Assembly (NCBI GenBank): GCA_019915135.1
Contig: JAHLMK010000007.1
Location: 1,364,001 to 1,428,000, forward strand
Reading direction: 5' to 3'
DNA length: 64,000 nucleotides
Origin: Strobilurus pachycystidiatus
Lineage: Eukaryota > Basidiomycota > Agaricomycetes > Agaricales > Physalacriaceae
This document shows positions 43,795 to 55,900 of this stretch, piece by piece; the stretch's first letter is position 1, and each line of letters begins with the position of its first letter. A program made the position numbers and the translations under genes. Below the pieces are notes generated by a model. The model worked only from the letters and a program-made list of their open reading frames with translations. It was not told the origin of the DNA and did no database searches.

Positions 43795-44379
43795 GGGGGG
43801 AGCCCTTGCTCAGAGGGAGTCAGAGTATCCGGCAAGAGAATGCGGAAGGAAACTTGATAAGGACGAAGTCTGACTATCTACTACAAAGAGCGTCTGTATT
43901 TATACGTCGACCTCTTGATGAATAACTCCTCTTCTCGAAGGTTCCGTCGGGAGCGCTCCCGACGCGTCGGGAGCGATGTGCTGCGGTAGCGCATGGTACC
44001 TTTGATCGAGCAAGGAAGGCGCGCTAGATCGAGCACTGCTGATTGGACGATGGGCGGGATAAGGCGGGATGAAGCGGGATAGGGCGGGCCGCCGCCCATG
44101 CCATGCGGGACTGATCAGAAGATAGCGATCATTGAGTCATTCCTCGACCCAATGGGGCGTCGCTCGTACGGAGTGGCGGGAATCGAGGGAGGCGGCCGAC
44201 GGATGTGACGTTGGTCCGGCTAGCGAGGCGCGGCGAGGCGCGTAGGGATCTGATCGCGTTCCATCGGCAACTCCCGTGATGGCGCGACCTGTTCTTCGGG
44301 ATAAGTTCTCTCCTGTGTGGCGCACCCAATCTATAGTTCGTGCGCGATCTCGTGACAGGTCCACGACCGAGTCATGACA
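43497..44379 (-). repeat. LTR, high-coordinate copy
   Basis: 883 bp, matching 39871-40753. In the inferred orientation this is the promoter-bearing 5' LTR. Confidence 0.9.
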
Positions 44380-44384
44380 AGTTG
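44380..44384. repeat. Target-site duplication AGTTG, right
   Basis: Matches 39866-39870. Confidence 0.88.
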
Positions 44385-44631
44385 CACAGATGTATATACC
44401 GGTAGAGCAATCACAGTCAGTCAAGATGACAGCTGGCAGAATAGCAAGTCTTAGGAAGCGGCTCAGAAGCAATGCGTGATTATAGAGAACCATTTTCAAG
44501 AACGTCCCAGCTCGCACAAAGCAGAGGTAGCACGCTGTTGATGGTCATAAGACAGCACTTGGTAATGTAAGTATATCGATCAAATCAATTTTATCTTCCT
44601 TCCACGATCTGCCTCAATCGCCAGCCATGCC

Positions 44632-45197
44632 ATGGACAACCTGACTATTGGTCAGTGCCTGTCCCCGTTCCATCCAGATGCCGGATGCGAAAATCATCGC
44701 GCCATGGGTCGGAAAATCTGGTTGGTTCGCAGGGGCGTGCAGCTTGGTGGTTACATGAGCTGGTATGTTCTATGCAGTGATACCCTGGCATAGATGACTG
44801 ATACGCTCCTCGCTCAGGGAGTCGGCTCAGCCAATGGTCGAAGGCTTTTCAAACAACTCACACAATCACTTTCCGAACTGGATTGCAGCAGTGGTGGACT
44901 GGCAAGCAAAGTATTTGGCCGGTAACATTGGGCCTCACGTCTGCGGGCGCGTAGTACGTACAAGCCTCCGCTCTGACCTTGTCTCAGACCCACCCTTCCA
45001 CTTCTACTGCTGTATCTGCTTCTACTCCCATCGCTGCACCTGCTCCCGTCACTGCTCCCACTTCTGTCCCTGAGTCGTCTTCGACTCCGATCGCGGGACC
45101 ATCAACCCCCTCCATCTCTGCATCTGCTGCTGTTCTAGCTCCCCGTATTTCTCCCACCTTTTCCGCTTCATCTACGCCATCTCGCAAGCAGGCTTGA
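44632..45197 (+). CDS. Gene G: small protein with RNase H1 N-terminal (Cauli_VI)-like domain, 157 aa
   Basis: Exons 44632-44762, 44818-44950 and 44988-45197 close in frame; the second intron is only 37 bp and therefore less certain. The N-terminal half reads KIWLVRRGVQLGGYMSW, then PMVEGFSNNSHNHF and AVVDWQAKY. The order is a beta-strand with R-G, a Gly-Tyr turn, Trp, Val-x-Gly-F, Phe, Ala-Val-x-x-Trp, which fits the RNase H1 N-terminal/Cauli_VI pattern. The C-terminal half is Ser/Thr/Pro/Ala-rich and disordered. This is the reverse of gene E, where the disordered part comes first. It lies just beyond the small LTR element and inside the 1.1-kb inverted repeats. RNA/DNA-hybrid or dsRNA binding is inferred only from the domain. 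Confidence 0.6.
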
Positions 45198-45539
45198 TGG
45201 TATGGAGTCTATATTATTGGCGACGACGATAGCGGTGACGTGTTCAATTTTATATACATACATGTACTGGTATACTTGCTCAACCAAAATACTAAATGTC
45301 ATTTTAGAGACAGTGCTGAGCAGCGTGCAGTTGAATTGCGCACTGACGGTCATGAGGTTCACATCCGCATCGGTTGTACACTGGCTGAGGTAATCTGAGA
45401 AATATATACATTTACATCTACCAATTGCTGCTAGCTTTTTTGTCGTATGTTTACTGTAAATATCAAATAACTGTAAATGCCAATAAGTATATGAGGATGA
45501 ACAGTGGCTGTGTAAAAGGTCATGAGAGTCCCGAGAAAC

Positions 45540-47860
45540 AGAGCGGGGCCCCAAGAGCTGGATTTTTGGGACCAAAGTCAACTTTTTCGGGTCCTTCGAC
45601 GCAGAATGGAAGCAAGCCTGCGATGCGGGTACTCTCAGTTACTGGTTGCATTGGATTGCCATTATGTATCGCATTGCGTACGGCGCCCTTTCGCTTCAAG
45701 ATGACCTAAAGGAAGCACCTCCCATTCCAACGGCAGATGAAGTGCAGCAGTGAGAGACAGACGAGGCGACGGCACTAGGTTTCATTGCTCCTGATGAAGC
45801 ACAGGACAGGATTGAGGCGCTCACCAAGTTTGCAAAGGTGCGTTTGATAGAAATTGACACTCAAATATTCATCTCATAATATTCTAGAGACAAGTTCACC
45901 ACTATTCGGACAACCGAGCAGCGGGCTTTCAACAATGCCCTCGATGAAGCCTTCGACAAGAACCCTCCACCCCGCCGCCTGCAGAAGATCCATGTCTATA
46001 CAAATATCTACTGGGATTTGAAGCTGAAGCAGGCCGTTAGCGACAAAGTCCAACGGCTTGTGGATGAGGACACCAAAATGCGCAAGGAGGTCCAGAAGGC
46101 CATCTTTATTGCCATGGCAGCGTGCCAGCATCAATCCCAACAGGCGCCTCCTCTCGACATGAAGGAGCTCAACATGAAGGTTCTTTGGGACATCCCCAGG
46201 GCGATATACAAAGCAGAGAGTGACGTCGTCAAGGCTCACATCGCCAAAATCGTTGCAGAGAAGTATGATGAAGAGATGGAGATCTATAAGGCATGGAAGA
46301 AGGAGCTCAAGAAAAGAAAAGCGAAGCCTGTGGCGGCGGTGAGACCGACCAAGACTGCCTTGCAGCATCAACAGTACGTGCCAATTATGTTCTTTTTCCG
46401 TTTCCCTTGCTCACTTCCTACAGAGACTTGGAGCGTGCGGCAAAGGTGCTTGAAGACGCAGCAGCCCTTCTCTATCACAAACATGGGCTCATCACCGCCA
46501 TTCTCATTGCCGCGCCGCTTGCCGAGAAGATTGGGCTTGTTGGAATCCGCAGCGTTCATACTGGGGGTTCAATTTTGACTGGCATCAAGTGGCCCGTCTC
46601 AGATCCTGTCGGCTACGCTGCAGCAGAGTCATCCTTGATCCAGCACGTCAATCTCTGCTACAGTGAGTAATGTTTATTGTTTTCTGCTCTGTACTAATAT
46701 CTAATAACTCCTAGCTAACGAGGAACAAGTTGCTTGCTCGTTGAATAGAGTACTCGGTACCCAATCTACAAGCAGTGCCACACCCGGAGAATCAGGTCCA
46801 GTGCAGCCAACATCTTCCACGATGGGACTGACACCGACCACCACACCTATTTGCCCCGGTACTCCTCCCTTTCCTCCCACCACACCTCTCAGCCCTGAGC
46901 TTGTTGCAGCTCTCGCTGAACTCCGCAAGATGTTGCCTGGTGAGATCGACCGCCAAAGTACGATTGTCCGGAATTTCATAATCGGTATGGCTTGTAGAAT
47001 AGACATCGGGCTTCTGACTTCTGTTCTTTTGGGCAAGCGACACGAGGGACGATGTTCAAAGACTTCCCCACCCTGGATACATCTGACAATAATGACAACA
47101 GATCTGACAAGTTGTCGCACAAAGACTCTGGGGACGAAGGAGACAGTGAGAGTGAAGATGATGATTTGAAGGAACGGAAATATGCAAGGGTGGCAGAGCA
47201 GATGTGCTTGGAGACGGAGATGGAGATGGAGATAGATCAAGATGCGGGTGGGAGTGAAGATGAGGACACGGGAAGCGCAATGGATGTACAGAGTGAGAGC
47301 GGACACAGAGAGGAAGACGAGGAGCTCCCACCCTATCCGGATATGGGTGACGACGACGACATCAACCCCGTCATGAAGCCACGCAGCAGCAGCAGCAGCA
47401 GCATTGCTGCTACTGCAAGCAAGATAAGATGTGTTCACGTATTAATTTTGACATTTTCACTCATTTTTGAGTCATACAAACGCCACAAAATGACGAGTCC
47501 GATCCTGAGCAAGAACTTGAGCGAGAACCCGAGGCGACACAACAAACTGGTGGCCAGAACTTATCGACATGTTTAATGGCTTGCAACGCGGCCGCAACTG
47601 GTTATTTTACTGGTCACGTCTCGTTGACGTTTTCTTGCTCTTTGAGAAGAAGTCAGGCTATGTCGACGATCCCAAGAAGATCATCAAGAGTTTTGAATCT
47701 CGCCCGGAAGTGGTCGACATGTATGGAAGAAGCAGTGGGATATTGGGGATTGTGACACGTTTGGACAGGTATGGTGGATTTGGTGGAAGGGGATGCAGCC
47801 GGTGGGCTGCCTCAGCAGGGACTAGCTACACCGCCAACTGGAGCTGACCTCGAGATGAGA
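45540..47860 (+). pseudogene. Gene F: broken multi-exon hypothetical gene
   Basis: Coding remnants in order: FFGSFDAEWKQA / YWLHWIAIMYRIAYGALSLQ (45560-45720), an in-frame TGA at 45751-45753, ALGFIAPDEAQDRIEALTKF, and an intron ending TCTAG at 45888. A long charged helical exon follows (45889-46374, including KVQRLVDEDTKMRKEVQKAI and a KKELKKRK basic run). Then come AAALLYHKHGLITAILIAA (46425-46670), a Thr/Pro-rich exon (46715-46985), an acidic Ser-rich exon (47052-47430), and WLFYWSRLVDVFLLFEKKSG (47569-47760). The stop at 45751 and the lack of a clear start make it a likely pseudogene. The family is unknown to me. Enclosed with KDZ2 by the inverted repeats, so it may be former cargo. Confidence 0.55.
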
Positions 47861-48401
47861 TCGGTTCGACGATCGCGGGAGATTGTAGCGCTGAGGTCAG
47901 GCTGATTCAGGTTGAGATCAGTACAAGATCAGCCGCAACGGTCGATCGAGCATCTCTCAATGCGCATTAGACACTGAGCTCAGTCTTGAGCTCATCGTGA
48001 TGTCGGTGCGAGACCCTCTGAGTCTCATTCACACCATACATATTTGGTAGATTTTCATATTAATATTCATTTTCTCTCAAAAAGATATAGCAGTCAAATA
48101 GTTGAATCAAACAACATTATATTCATAGAGACAAATGTCTATACGGACAGGCTGGTACCAGACGATAGACAGGCAGGCAGGATCACATACCATACAGAAA
48201 GGCCGTCTTCCATACGCGTGATGAACAATGCTTACCTTCGTGCTTGATTCTTGGTGCTTGTTTGGAGGCCGCGCAATCGTGCTCATTTGTCGGGCATCCA
48301 AAAGTTCTCAGTACTCAAAGGGCATTGAGCGCGGCAGCCGTCGTCTCTGGTCGTTGAGGCTGATTTGTGGTGGTCAATACTCGAAGGTTGGCCTCAGTGG
48401 C
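47861..48401. other. No supported gene
   Basis: 540 bp with AT-rich DNA near 48040-48130. Nothing recognised. Confidence 0.4.
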
Positions 48402-49527
48402 CATCATGCTGTTCTCGGTCGTCATCGTGTTAGGGTCTTGAACTCGAGAGTCGTCTGCCGGTACTCGGTCCTCGTCACATTGAGCTCATGGATTGTTGTG
48501 CGCAGTTCTCGGGAGGTTTTTCACTGTGAAATACGTCGGCGCTGCGCGCGCACGTGACATGTTAGAAACATGTTAATAACATGGTGATGTTATCTAACGG
48601 CGGAGCCCCGCTAGCCTGGGACCTGTTACGGTCCTTTACCCGGTAGCAGTCGATTCTAAAAATACGTGACTTGCCGCCTCTTGCCGCTGAGCTGCCGGCT
48701 ACGGCACACTGAGTCAACAGCGCGTGGGCACTGCGCTCCCCTCATCTCCTGCGTACATACAATGGAGGTGTCAATGATAGCCAGAGTTGGTCCTCATTGG
48801 ATACTGATATGGACAAACTTCGAATACAACCTCCTCCTGCCATACCACAAACTACTTGGCAGCAACACAATCTCTTACTCCCTCTACAACGGGCCCAACT
48901 GTGCATCCGTTTGATGATTCACTTGAGAGCGTGTTTTCATATCAAAAACCGAGCCCATGGTCGACTTCCAAGTGACGGACTTCCATAGATTAATACGATG
49001 CAATGAAGGTGAGCGAGCCGACTTTGTCAGCATCTATGACTGAGATCCGCCGAGCGGCTGATGGGCGGAGAATGAAAATCATTCAGAATCTTGGGCTACC
49101 GGGTAACGAGGCGTAAGAGGGATCAGGCGTTATATGGTGATCGACTGTCATCACCTCATAGCCTGACCAATGTGAGGCTAGAGCCCCGCCGTCTTCACAC
49201 TTGTGACAAACGTGATCACGTTTTTGACACAGCGCTAATCTCGTCGGACGAGTCCCGACCGTGTTGTCTCCCGGACCTGTTGTGCCTGAGTCCGCGCCCG
49301 CGTTGAAACGCTGCGCGGAGTTGAAATCCTACTTCGCCAGAACAATGGGCCGCGGGTGTGCAGCGCCGGATTACAGCTGTGCAGATTACTCAAAGACACT
49401 ACCGTGACGAAGATCCGTACCATAGATGTATCCCACAGATGAAAAACCAGCTCCCAAATCGCCGCTGGTGCGACGCTCAGCGCCCAGCGCCCGTACGAGC
49501 GACAAATTGGCTACAAGGATTGGCTAC
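48402..49527. repeat. Long inverted repeat, right arm (1126 bp)
   Basis: Reverse complement of 34129-35245 with a 9-bp insertion near the inner end and few substitutions. The outer end is GGCTACAAGGATTGGCTAC. Confidence 0.92.
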
Positions 49528-50021
49528 TGTGGTCCATCCAGAATTGCCAGCGCAAATTGGACAGATATTCGGCCTTGGTAGCAGATCGGACTACGATCTC
49601 AAGTTTGCTGTCCGCACCCGGGCCGGGGACAGTACTGGGCTTGATCAATGGTGCTGCCAGCGGAGATGTGCAAGCGCACGAGCGGTAGAACCAACCATGG
49701 CAGTAAGGAAAGGGGAATTTTTCTGATTGTAATCCAAGAGCCATTTTGCAGATTCTGTTGTTATAACCAGGTCAACAACGCCCTGTAATTCAGCATTTCA
49801 GTGGATGTAAGCGTACTCTGACTGCGAGCTGCATTTAGGACAATACATGGCGTTGTCCGTGGATCTTATTCACCCATTTGGGCGTCAGAACCCTAATCTT
49901 CTCGGACTCAATAAGTCGACCACAAACGGATGATATAAACGTCCTAGTGTGGCATATGTAAAGTAAACGTCCGAATGTAGCGTAAGTGAACGTCCGAATA
50001 TAGCGTTGTAGTGTAAGTATG
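49528..50021. other. No supported gene
   Basis: About 490 bp between the inverted-repeat arm and the KDZ3 stop. Short repeated words (aacgtccgaat) near 49940-50000; otherwise nothing seen. Confidence 0.4.
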
Positions 50022-52035
50022 TCAGTCATCGAGCGTTGGGTCATCCTCGTTCCGCGCCAATACCCGCGCCTCCTTGAGTCCGTCCTCGCGCAGGTCCTCG
50101 TCATCGGAATCCTCCTCCTGTTCCACCTGTGTGAACTCAATGCGGTCCGGTACCCGTTGCCGTGTCTTGTAAGGTTTCGACCAGATATCCCTGAAATGCT
50201 CGGCGAGGCTGCGGTAGACCGATGCTTGTCGGGTGGCATACGCGGAGACGCCAGCGGCAAGCAAGGGGCTGATACCATTCCACGGCTGACCTCGCTGCAA
50301 CCAAGCTAGCTCGTCCTGGTAGCAGGAGATGAGAGTCCGCCGCTTCTCCTCCTCCACCAACCTCACCTCCTCTGTCCACGTTCTCGCCCTCGCTCGGCTC
50401 TTTAGCCACTCTACGCGAATGGAGTCATGCAGCTCATCGTTATCTGCCTTGTCCAGGGCACCCTCGACACGATAAATCCACGAGATGGAGTGGCTGCCAC
50501 TGCCGAACTGAACCTCGCTCTCGTGCATCCCAGTCTTCCGTTTCTTTTCTGGCGGTTTGTCGATATCGAAGATGAAGCTGTTAAGGGCAGCAACATCTGA
50601 GTCAAGAAGGTTACGAAGAGTTTGTTCCCAGGTTCCAGGGCCACGCAATTGCATGAGAGCTACGCGAGCGGCGCAATACTTCAAGACCGCGAGATCCGAC
50701 TTGACGATGAGACAATCTATAATTTTCAGCACGCGAGTTGTCCGTTTCTGACCCTTCACGTTAACTCTCCTAAAAGCAGTCACCTTACGGCGAGCCGTCT
50801 GCATGGAGCAAATCGTCTCCAGCGCCTCAAAGCACTGAGCCTCGCGCAAAGCTTCCTCCTTCTCCGCGACCCCACCCTGACAAGACGCCCGCTGTCCAGA
50901 AGGAAGAGCTGAAGGGAGAAATAAGACCTCAGTCTCCACATCTCCTTCACGCGTTCCCCCCAGGTCCTTCAAAACGCGTGTAACCATGGGCATATACACC
51001 GCCTGAATGTTGCGGAACTGTCGCAGTTGGGTTTGAACAAGGGTTCGTTTGTCCTGGACCTCCTTGATTGTACCGGGAGCGTCCTTTTCCGTACATCGCA
51101 AGAGGAAGTTAATGCGGCGTCTGCGAAGGGTTGGATTAGAAGAGCGGTTGATGCAAATGGAGAGGAAACATACTGGTCATCTTCAATTAGCAGACCAAGA
51201 CCGATGCACACCGAAGGACTGGTTTCATGAAGTGGGACCTCGGTCGCCGCTGCTTTACGCTCTTCCTCCGCCAATGCCTGTCTGACCGAATTCTCCGAAG
51301 CACCTGCGCCGAAGGATTAGCGAAATGTCTAATTGATAATTGAAAGAAAACTTACGCTTCATGACACGGAAGTACGGATTCGGTTTCGTTCGATCTCCCT
51401 CCCATTGCTCGACCTGGTCTGTCCACAGAGCCTCACAACCTTGTGGCAGCGTCTCTGTAAACTCCAGATGTTCCGAAACATGTTGAGCCATGCCAAGAGC
51501 GGCTAGATGCCCTTTCCGATGGAGGCTTTTTCCTGAAGACGAGGACGTTAGTTAAAAATTGATATCCCATAAGACCGAGCTTACCCAAATCGACAAACTT
51601 GTCCCAATTATGCGATCCTATCTGACGATCTATGGTGTCATGGCGACCGCCTGGAAGCATCTCCTTTGTTGAAGACGCAGCATTGTTCAGTTTCGGCCAG
51701 GTGCGCTCGATCCCTTCGCCACAGGTCCTTCCAACACCGGGTTGAACATTCATGCTGTACTCAACCTGACACTCAATCTTGTGTCCCTTGCAGTGACACT
51801 TCGGGACGCCCCAGGCTATCGCAAGTTCATTAGGGAGGTGGAGACAGAAAGGAATAGCGCGCATTCGCTCCAAAAAATGTACACGCCACTGGCAAGCAAT
51901 GTCGTATGAATAGAAAAGTTGGCGGAGGAGCGAATTCCGGACTGCTGAGAGTGCGATATAGTCCATGTTGCAGTATCTAGAATTGTTAATCAGAATTGGT
52001 GCTCGGTGATGGGAGGAAGATCGTACCTCAGGCGA
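50022..52035 (-). pseudogene. 5'-truncated KDZ transposase (KDZ3)
   Basis: The preserved part begins at YCNMDYIALSAVRN (about 51970) and continues with YDIACQW, CHCKGHKIECQ, GVGRTCGEGIERTW and SSTKEMLPGG (51433-51966). An exon with QGCEALWTDQVEQWEGD (51255-51491) and the C-terminal coiled-coil part (51101-50022) follow, ending EDDPTLDD. Everything upstream, including the CxC2 cysteine cluster and the HADSK block, is missing. Homology stops at about 52035, next to the start of the TTTGCCAAA region. The catalytic TDGE is TCGE here, so the conserved Asp is replaced by Cys. Its C-terminus resembles KDZ1 (VEWLKSRARARTW / LEWLKSRARSTRW). Confidence 0.8.
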
Positions 52036-52038
52036 TAA

Positions 52039-52790
52039 ATACCTTTTTTGTCAAATAGTCATGTCCCCTGATTCATAGGCATTTTGCAATTGAAGTGGCT
52101 GTGGCCAGGTGTAAATCTCATCTAGGATCTGACAGCTCAGTTAGGCAAATTAGTGAATTTCCTTTATTTTCCAAATTACTCCTTGGCTTGGGTCAGGAAC
52201 AGTTCTATTTGGCAAACAATTTTTTCTCTCTCTCTTTGATGCACCAAAATCAAGGGAAACTACCAGGGCAGACACCAGTACAGTATCTGTCAATACGGCA
52301 GACAATTGAGCTTTTGTGTGTCACTTTGTGTTGAGTGACACTAGTACAGTATTTGTCAATACAGCAGACAATTGAGCCTTTGTGTGTTACTTTGTGTTGA
52401 GTGTCTGCCATATTGTCTGCCAATATGACAGATACTTTGTGTTGAGTATTTGCGTATTATTGTCTGCCAAATATGACAGACACTTTGTCTCAAGTATTAG
52501 CTGTATTGGCAGACACTTGCGTGTGCCACAGTCATTGCCCCCAGTGATAGATCTTATTGATCAGAATAAAAAATATTCTGTTTGGCAAACTTGAGTTGTA
52601 CTTGACAGAAAATCAAAGTCGGAGTTGTGTTTGTCAAATTTGGCAAATTTGACTTCTAAATTGTATTTGCCAAATTGGACTTTTATTTGTGAGTTTGCCA
52701 GATATAAGGTGAATTTGCCAAATCAAATCAAATTTGCCATTTGCCAACAAGTCAACTTGCATTTGCCAAATAGGCATTTGCCAGGGTAGC
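52039..52790. repeat. Cluster of TTTGCCAAA and TGTCTGCCA repeats (right)
   Basis: 52260-52540 holds several degenerate copies of a unit with TGTCTGCCAATATGACAGA..CTTTGTGTTGAGT. 52570-52790 holds at least six TTTGCCAAA/TTTGGCAAA motifs (52581, 52639, 52667, 52714 and others). The outer edge, TTGTCAAATAGTCATGTCCC at 52049-52068, is the inverted counterpart of the left cluster's edge near 33230-33255. Downstream of D', as the left cluster is downstream of D. Confidence 0.65.
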
Positions 52791-52963
52791 CTGACAGGAC
52801 TAGACCAAACACATCTGACTTACACATTGTTTATATTTATACCCCAAACGTACATACAAGCAGCTGTACAAGAGAGCTAAAGTACCGCAATCACCACAAG
52901 CACAAGACACAAGACACAAGAAAGGATCTGCCAAAGTACAGTACAAAAAAGTCCGTCCGAAAC

Positions 52964-55900
52964 TTACGCTACAACCCTCAAGAGCTCTTCCAAGACATAC
53001 GACACATCCTCGATAGCCACCGCCCACTCCTCCGCCAGACCCGCCGGAGCACTCTTGCCAATCAGGGTGTGGTGTCTTCCCCACCAGCAGAGACACGCCA
53101 CGATCGATGCCATCCCGTTACGCCCATGTGCATCCTGCAGAATACCCCACGAGCGACCGTTGGCTGCTACACGGTATTCCTCCGTCAAAGGCCCATCTAC
53201 CATCGCCACTCCTCGCCAGTCTGGCTGGAGCCTCTTCCACCAGCTCCAGAATGATCCACTGAATCCTCGCAGTTCTGCTCTAGTGATTGGCGGGTATGAT
53301 TTGCGAGCGTACTTCATCCAGACTTGGACCTGCGGCGGACGATCTCTCACAGGCAGGGCAACTTTTCCTACGGCAAAGCGGGTGCGTCCCTCCACGCGTA
53401 ACCACAGATTGACCATGTTTTGAAACTCGGGAGCACTGATACACTTGAAATGCGTGTAGCAGGTTTGAACCCAGTCCGGCCAGCTCTTCTCGTCCAGGGG
53501 ATTGAAGGGAGGCAAATCTGCGGGAGGAATCGAGGCTCGCACCGCTGCGACACGGGCGCGCGTTGATGGCGGCTTCACAGGAAGTGATCGCGTGGGGCGA
53601 GGTTTTCTCCCATCGTTATTCGGGGGAACCCGAAGGGCGCGCTGTGACCGTGTAGTAGGAGGAAGAGGCGGTGATGCAGCAGGAGGAGAAGACCCCACTG
53701 TGCGACGAGGCGACGGAGAACGAGCAGCGCCGCGGGTCGGTAGAACCGCTCGAGTATGAGGTTGCGCCGCCGCCTCCGTCGAAGGTCCTGCCTGTTGAGT
53801 CACGTCGTCGTCGTCGTCGTCGTCGTCGACAGACCCGAGGTCCCAGTTCACATACGAGACGTCGTCGACGTTCCAGCTCTGATACGCGTACGCGTACGCC
53901 TTGTTGTACGCCTTGTTCTCCGCCTCGTTCTCCGCCTCGTTGTCGACGTTCTCGTGAGAGAATCCTGGAATCGAATCCTCTGTGATGGAATCAAGATACG
54001 GAAGAGTCGTCGCACTCCTGTCGGGATCGGCATCGTCGTCAACTCGTCGTCTCTTCTCTGCTCGGCGACCGACGACCTCTTGTTCATCACCCGCGTTGAT
54101 CTCTTGGTCTGCGTCTGACCGGCCCTCTAACTCCTTCGCACCTCGCTGGACATAGGCAGGCTTTGGGCGGGGCCTGGGCTTGGTGGATGCCGAAGGTGGG
54201 GATAGGCGGGGCAGAATGGGCGATGGTTCACGTTGGAGTGGGAGCGATGGCGCACGCGGAGGAAGTGAAGGAGAACGGCTCCGACTGCGCAGAGGGGAGC
54301 CGACTGGGGACGGCTGACACCCTACCACCGCGCTAGCCAGAGCGCGAACTTTCCTGCGGTTCGCCGTAAACCTGTCGTCGACATGTTTCCGAGAGCGGCT
54401 CAAGGAGACGTCGCCGATGGACATGTCGCCAGCGGCGGTCTCTGCCGCCGCTTTTTTCGTCCGCTGTCGTTTCGGCTTGGGGGCGGGCATATCCTTCTTT
54501 TTCCGCTTCCTTCTCGTCTGTCCCGTGCCGTCATCGTCCTCCTCCGCATCGGAATGGACGACCTTCTCCTTGCGCGGACGCCCGCGAGGTCGCTTAGCAG
54601 GAGGACCTTCTTCGGCGAGACGGCGTTGCTTCCCGTCTCTCGCGAGGCGCCGCTGGCGTTTGGACTCCAACTCGTCATCAGGTTCTTCATCTCCCTCGAG
54701 GTCGAGACCGTTGCGAGAGGACCATGACATGCCCGCCGGGACCTCCATAGACTGTACCACAATGTGTATCTTCTCGGCATCGCTCGGTTGCGTATTAGGT
54801 TTTCTGGGTGCTTTCCAACCGGGAAGTGCGCTTTTGGCGAGCTCGCGGGGAGCTAAAGCCGTTGTAAGCCGGGATAATTTTTGCAGTGGCGTTAAGTTAC
54901 TTACTATATGCGTCGGCTAAAAACTGCTTGAACGTATTCACATGGAGCGCGTATGCAGGTGTATGTGAGAACGCGACTGGGATAGGCTGCTGATTGAGTC
55001 CTTTTGTCAATCTGCGCGTCAAGTTAGGGAAGATGTATGACCACGAGTAGTGATATACGTACGCCTTCACAGTTACTTCGCCACCCAGCGCCGGCTCGGG
55101 TATGCCCATCAAAACGGATATCTTGGCGTTGAGCATCGTGGACAGGGATGTGAGAAGTGGGTCCAATAGGAAGGGAATGTCGGTGAGCAACCTGGAAAGA
55201 AACAAAGGTAAGTTGGAGAAATTTCACGCTGGTAGAACACATACCGTTGTGCATCTTCAGGACTCAACGGTGTGTTGACTTGTCCTGTCAAGGCTTCGCG
55301 GCGAACGATCGCGGCTTCCTTCGCGTCGTAGACCTGTGTGTGATACTTCTCCTGAGTCTTGGCATCCGCGGAGTGAAATTTCCTGGCGTTCCAGGCCGCT
55401 TCCGCCCCCGCTCTAAATTTGGCCGGCTTGCCCGACTCTTTGAAGGATTTGAGGAATTTCTTGCGAAATTTGTCGGGCTGATCCTTGGCGAAGAGTTGAT
55501 ACGCGTGTGGTACGCGAACGGCGGCGTGGCCGATGCCAAGGAGCTCATGGACGATCATGGTCGCTAATCGTCCCGGCTGGGAGGGGTCGGCGGAAGGTTG
55601 GGAAGGGTTGGAAAGATGAGTCGCTTTGGCAGTTTGAGCCGCACGCCCACGACGAGTATTTCCGCGGTTCTGCTTGTATTGCAGACAAAGCCACCGGTTT
55701 AAGCTCTACAAAATTATCAGACATATCTGCTGCGCAGAAAATGACGGTAACTCACGGATCGAAAGCGTTTTGTCGTGGCTGTCTTCAAGAGTCGGGCGTC
55801 CCTGGCCTGCACACTCTCCTTGACGTCGCTTGCTTTGACTGGTACGGCGGTCTTCTTGCCAGTCATGCGCCGCCTGGTGCGTCCCTTCGGCAGAGGCTAC

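Larger units (their letters stand above)
39871..44379 (-). mobile_element. LTR retroelement without recognisable pol, 4.5 kb
   Basis: Two 883-bp direct LTRs (39871-40753 and 43497-44379) with TG..CA ends and a 5-bp AGTTG duplication. Orientation is inferred as minus. TATAAATA on the minus strand (about 40270 and 43896) lies inside the LTRs. A purine tract, AAAGAGGGGAT on the minus strand (about 40755-40768), abuts the LTR that would then be 3'. A 318-codon minus-strand frame starts 100 bp after the TATA. No reverse transcriptase, RNase H or integrase is visible in the 2.7 kb interior, so mobility would depend on another element. Inserted upstream of KDZ2. Confidence 0.88.
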
